Part shown: positions 63,455 to 64,000 of the stretch, piece by piece | Layout of the letters: each line of letters starts with the position of its first letter | Numbering within the stretch: position 1 is the stretch's first letter | From: Salinimonas iocasae | Lineage (GTDB): Bacteria > Pseudomonadota > Gammaproteobacteria > Enterobacterales > Alteromonadaceae | Assembly: GCF_006228385.1 (NCBI RefSeq) | Contig: NZ_CP039852.1 | Span: 3,674,001 to 3,738,000 of the forward strand | Length of the DNA: 64,000 bases | Direction: 5' to 3' | Notes under the pieces: model-generated | Databases searched by the model: none | Told to the model about the DNA's origin: nothing | What the model saw: the letters and a program-made list of their open reading frames with translations, nothing else | Translations under genes and position numbers: made by a program

Positions 63455-64000
63455 TCAGCCTATGCGGGATAATTTCATTAACTTTTTCACATCAGCCAGC
63501 ATGTCCCGACTGTTAAGGATCGCGGTTTCTCTGTCTGCACTGACCTCGTATCTGAGCATTGCCTGATTCAGCGTATCTACCAGATATACCGTATTGTCCC
63601 CAAACTTATGCAGACGTTTATCCTGTGAAACCGATTGTGCATTAACAATGTTCAGTGGACCGCGTTGCTCTAACTGGTTGATTGCACTGCGATCGCTATC
63701 TTCGGTGACGATCAGTGTTGCCTGTGCCCGATCTGTTTCCCGACCTAACGCCAACCAGACCTGCTGAATGCTGTAGATAGCATTCTTACACTGACTATCG
63801 CACCGGGCGGGGACCCGGTACACTAATCGCCACTTCGGGGGCTGCTTTTGCAGTGCGGCACTAAAATCAACTACGGGCTGTATGAGCTCTCCTTTGTTTG
63901 TCGTCCCGCGGTTGAACCAGTTGTTATCCAGTGCAACTTTGGCCACCAGCACGGGAATAACGAACGCTGCCAGAACACCGAAAAAAGTCAGACGTTTAGA
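63455..64000 (-). CDS. Hypothetical membrane-anchored protein of the cytochrome oxidase cluster, 5' end off window
   Basis: The minus-strand frame is open to the right edge, so the true start lies beyond 64000; the internal GTG at 63952 is not the start. At least 181 residues are visible. A span near the N-terminus (LTFFGVLAAFVIPVLVAKVA) is followed by a soluble domain with a paired Cys (RCDSQCKNAIYSIQQVWLAL) that looks like a thioredoxin-like or SCO-like CxxxC site. The NRGTTNKGELIQPVVDF segment matches the uncharacterised protein usually found between surf1 and ctaA in this group (recalled). A role in oxidase assembly is inferred. Confidence 0.8.
   Translation of the reverse strand, partial: SKRLTFFGVLAAFVIPVLVAKVALDNNWFNRGTTNKGELIQPVVDFSAALQKQPPKWRLVYRVPARCDSQCKNAIYSIQQVWLALGRETDRAQATLIVTEDSDRSAINQLEQRGPLNIVNAQSVSQDKRLHKFGDNTVYLVDTLNQAMLRYEVSADRETAILNSRDMLADVKKLMKLSRIG

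Overview
The window looks like chromosomal DNA of a marine gammaproteobacterium, most likely a member of the Alteromonadales. This is an inference from gene content and order, not from a marker gene. The supporting neighbourhoods are hslO-hslR beside a complete gspC-N cluster, yheS/yheT/yheU/yheV with slyX and fkpA, bioH-gntX-nfuA, and a ctaA-cyoE-SCO cytochrome oxidase assembly cluster. I see no rRNA, tRNA, CRISPR array or recognisable insertion sequence.

Layout. 1-7.3 kb: two LysR regulators, an Old Yellow Enzyme oxidoreductase, a VOC protein, a small lipoprotein followed by a DUF4105 outer-membrane protein, and the heat-shock genes hslO and hslR. 7.4-18.8 kb: a tightly packed type II secretion operon gspCDEFGHIJKLMN. 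19-23.9 kb: nucleotide and metabolite housekeeping (a semialdehyde-dehydrogenase-like ALDH, yjjX, yrfG, nudE, cysQ, a YceI protein). 23.9-28.8 kb: opgG-opgH (periplasmic glucans), a small outer-membrane barrel and a short RlpA-like lipoprotein. 28.8-37.5 kb: a conserved housekeeping block (yheU, yheT, a TIGR02444 gene, yheS, yheV, a DUF748 protein, slyX, a WD40 lipoprotein, fkpA, greB). 37.6-42.2 kb: a more accessory stretch with a DUF4198 protein, a sulfatase, a putative double-glycine bacteriocin precursor followed by an unlisted 47-residue membrane protein, possible gene debris, and arfB. 42.5-54 kb: a pseudo-HPt protein, tex, a nonsense-interrupted SprA-like metalloprotease with a mini flagellar-rod-like gene, bioH, gntX, an M14 carboxypeptidase, nfuA, a MATE transporter and a polysaccharide deacetylase. 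54.1-59.7 kb: an AT-rich three-gene signalling set (PAS-GGDEF-EAL, CheB-CheR-PAS, PAS plus degenerate GGDEF). 59.8-64 kb: a hypothetical membrane protein, a GNAT enzyme and the haem A/O synthesis and copper-delivery genes for cytochrome c oxidase.

The most novel candidate is at 40.7-41.2 kb. An 87-residue peptide has a canonical Gly-Gly leader and a Gly/Ala-rich hydrophobic core. It is followed on the same strand by a 47-residue single-span membrane protein with a strong Shine-Dalgarno, the arrangement expected of a class II microcin and its immunity protein. No peptidase-exporter is present in the window. Other points of interest are the in-frame TAG that separates the two halves of the SprA-like gene while leaving its HEEAH motif intact, a Rho-independent terminator lying inside the signal-peptide codons of the DUF4105 gene, a likely IscR type 1 site before nfuA, and two signalling proteins (an HPt and a GGDEF) that have lost their catalytic residues.
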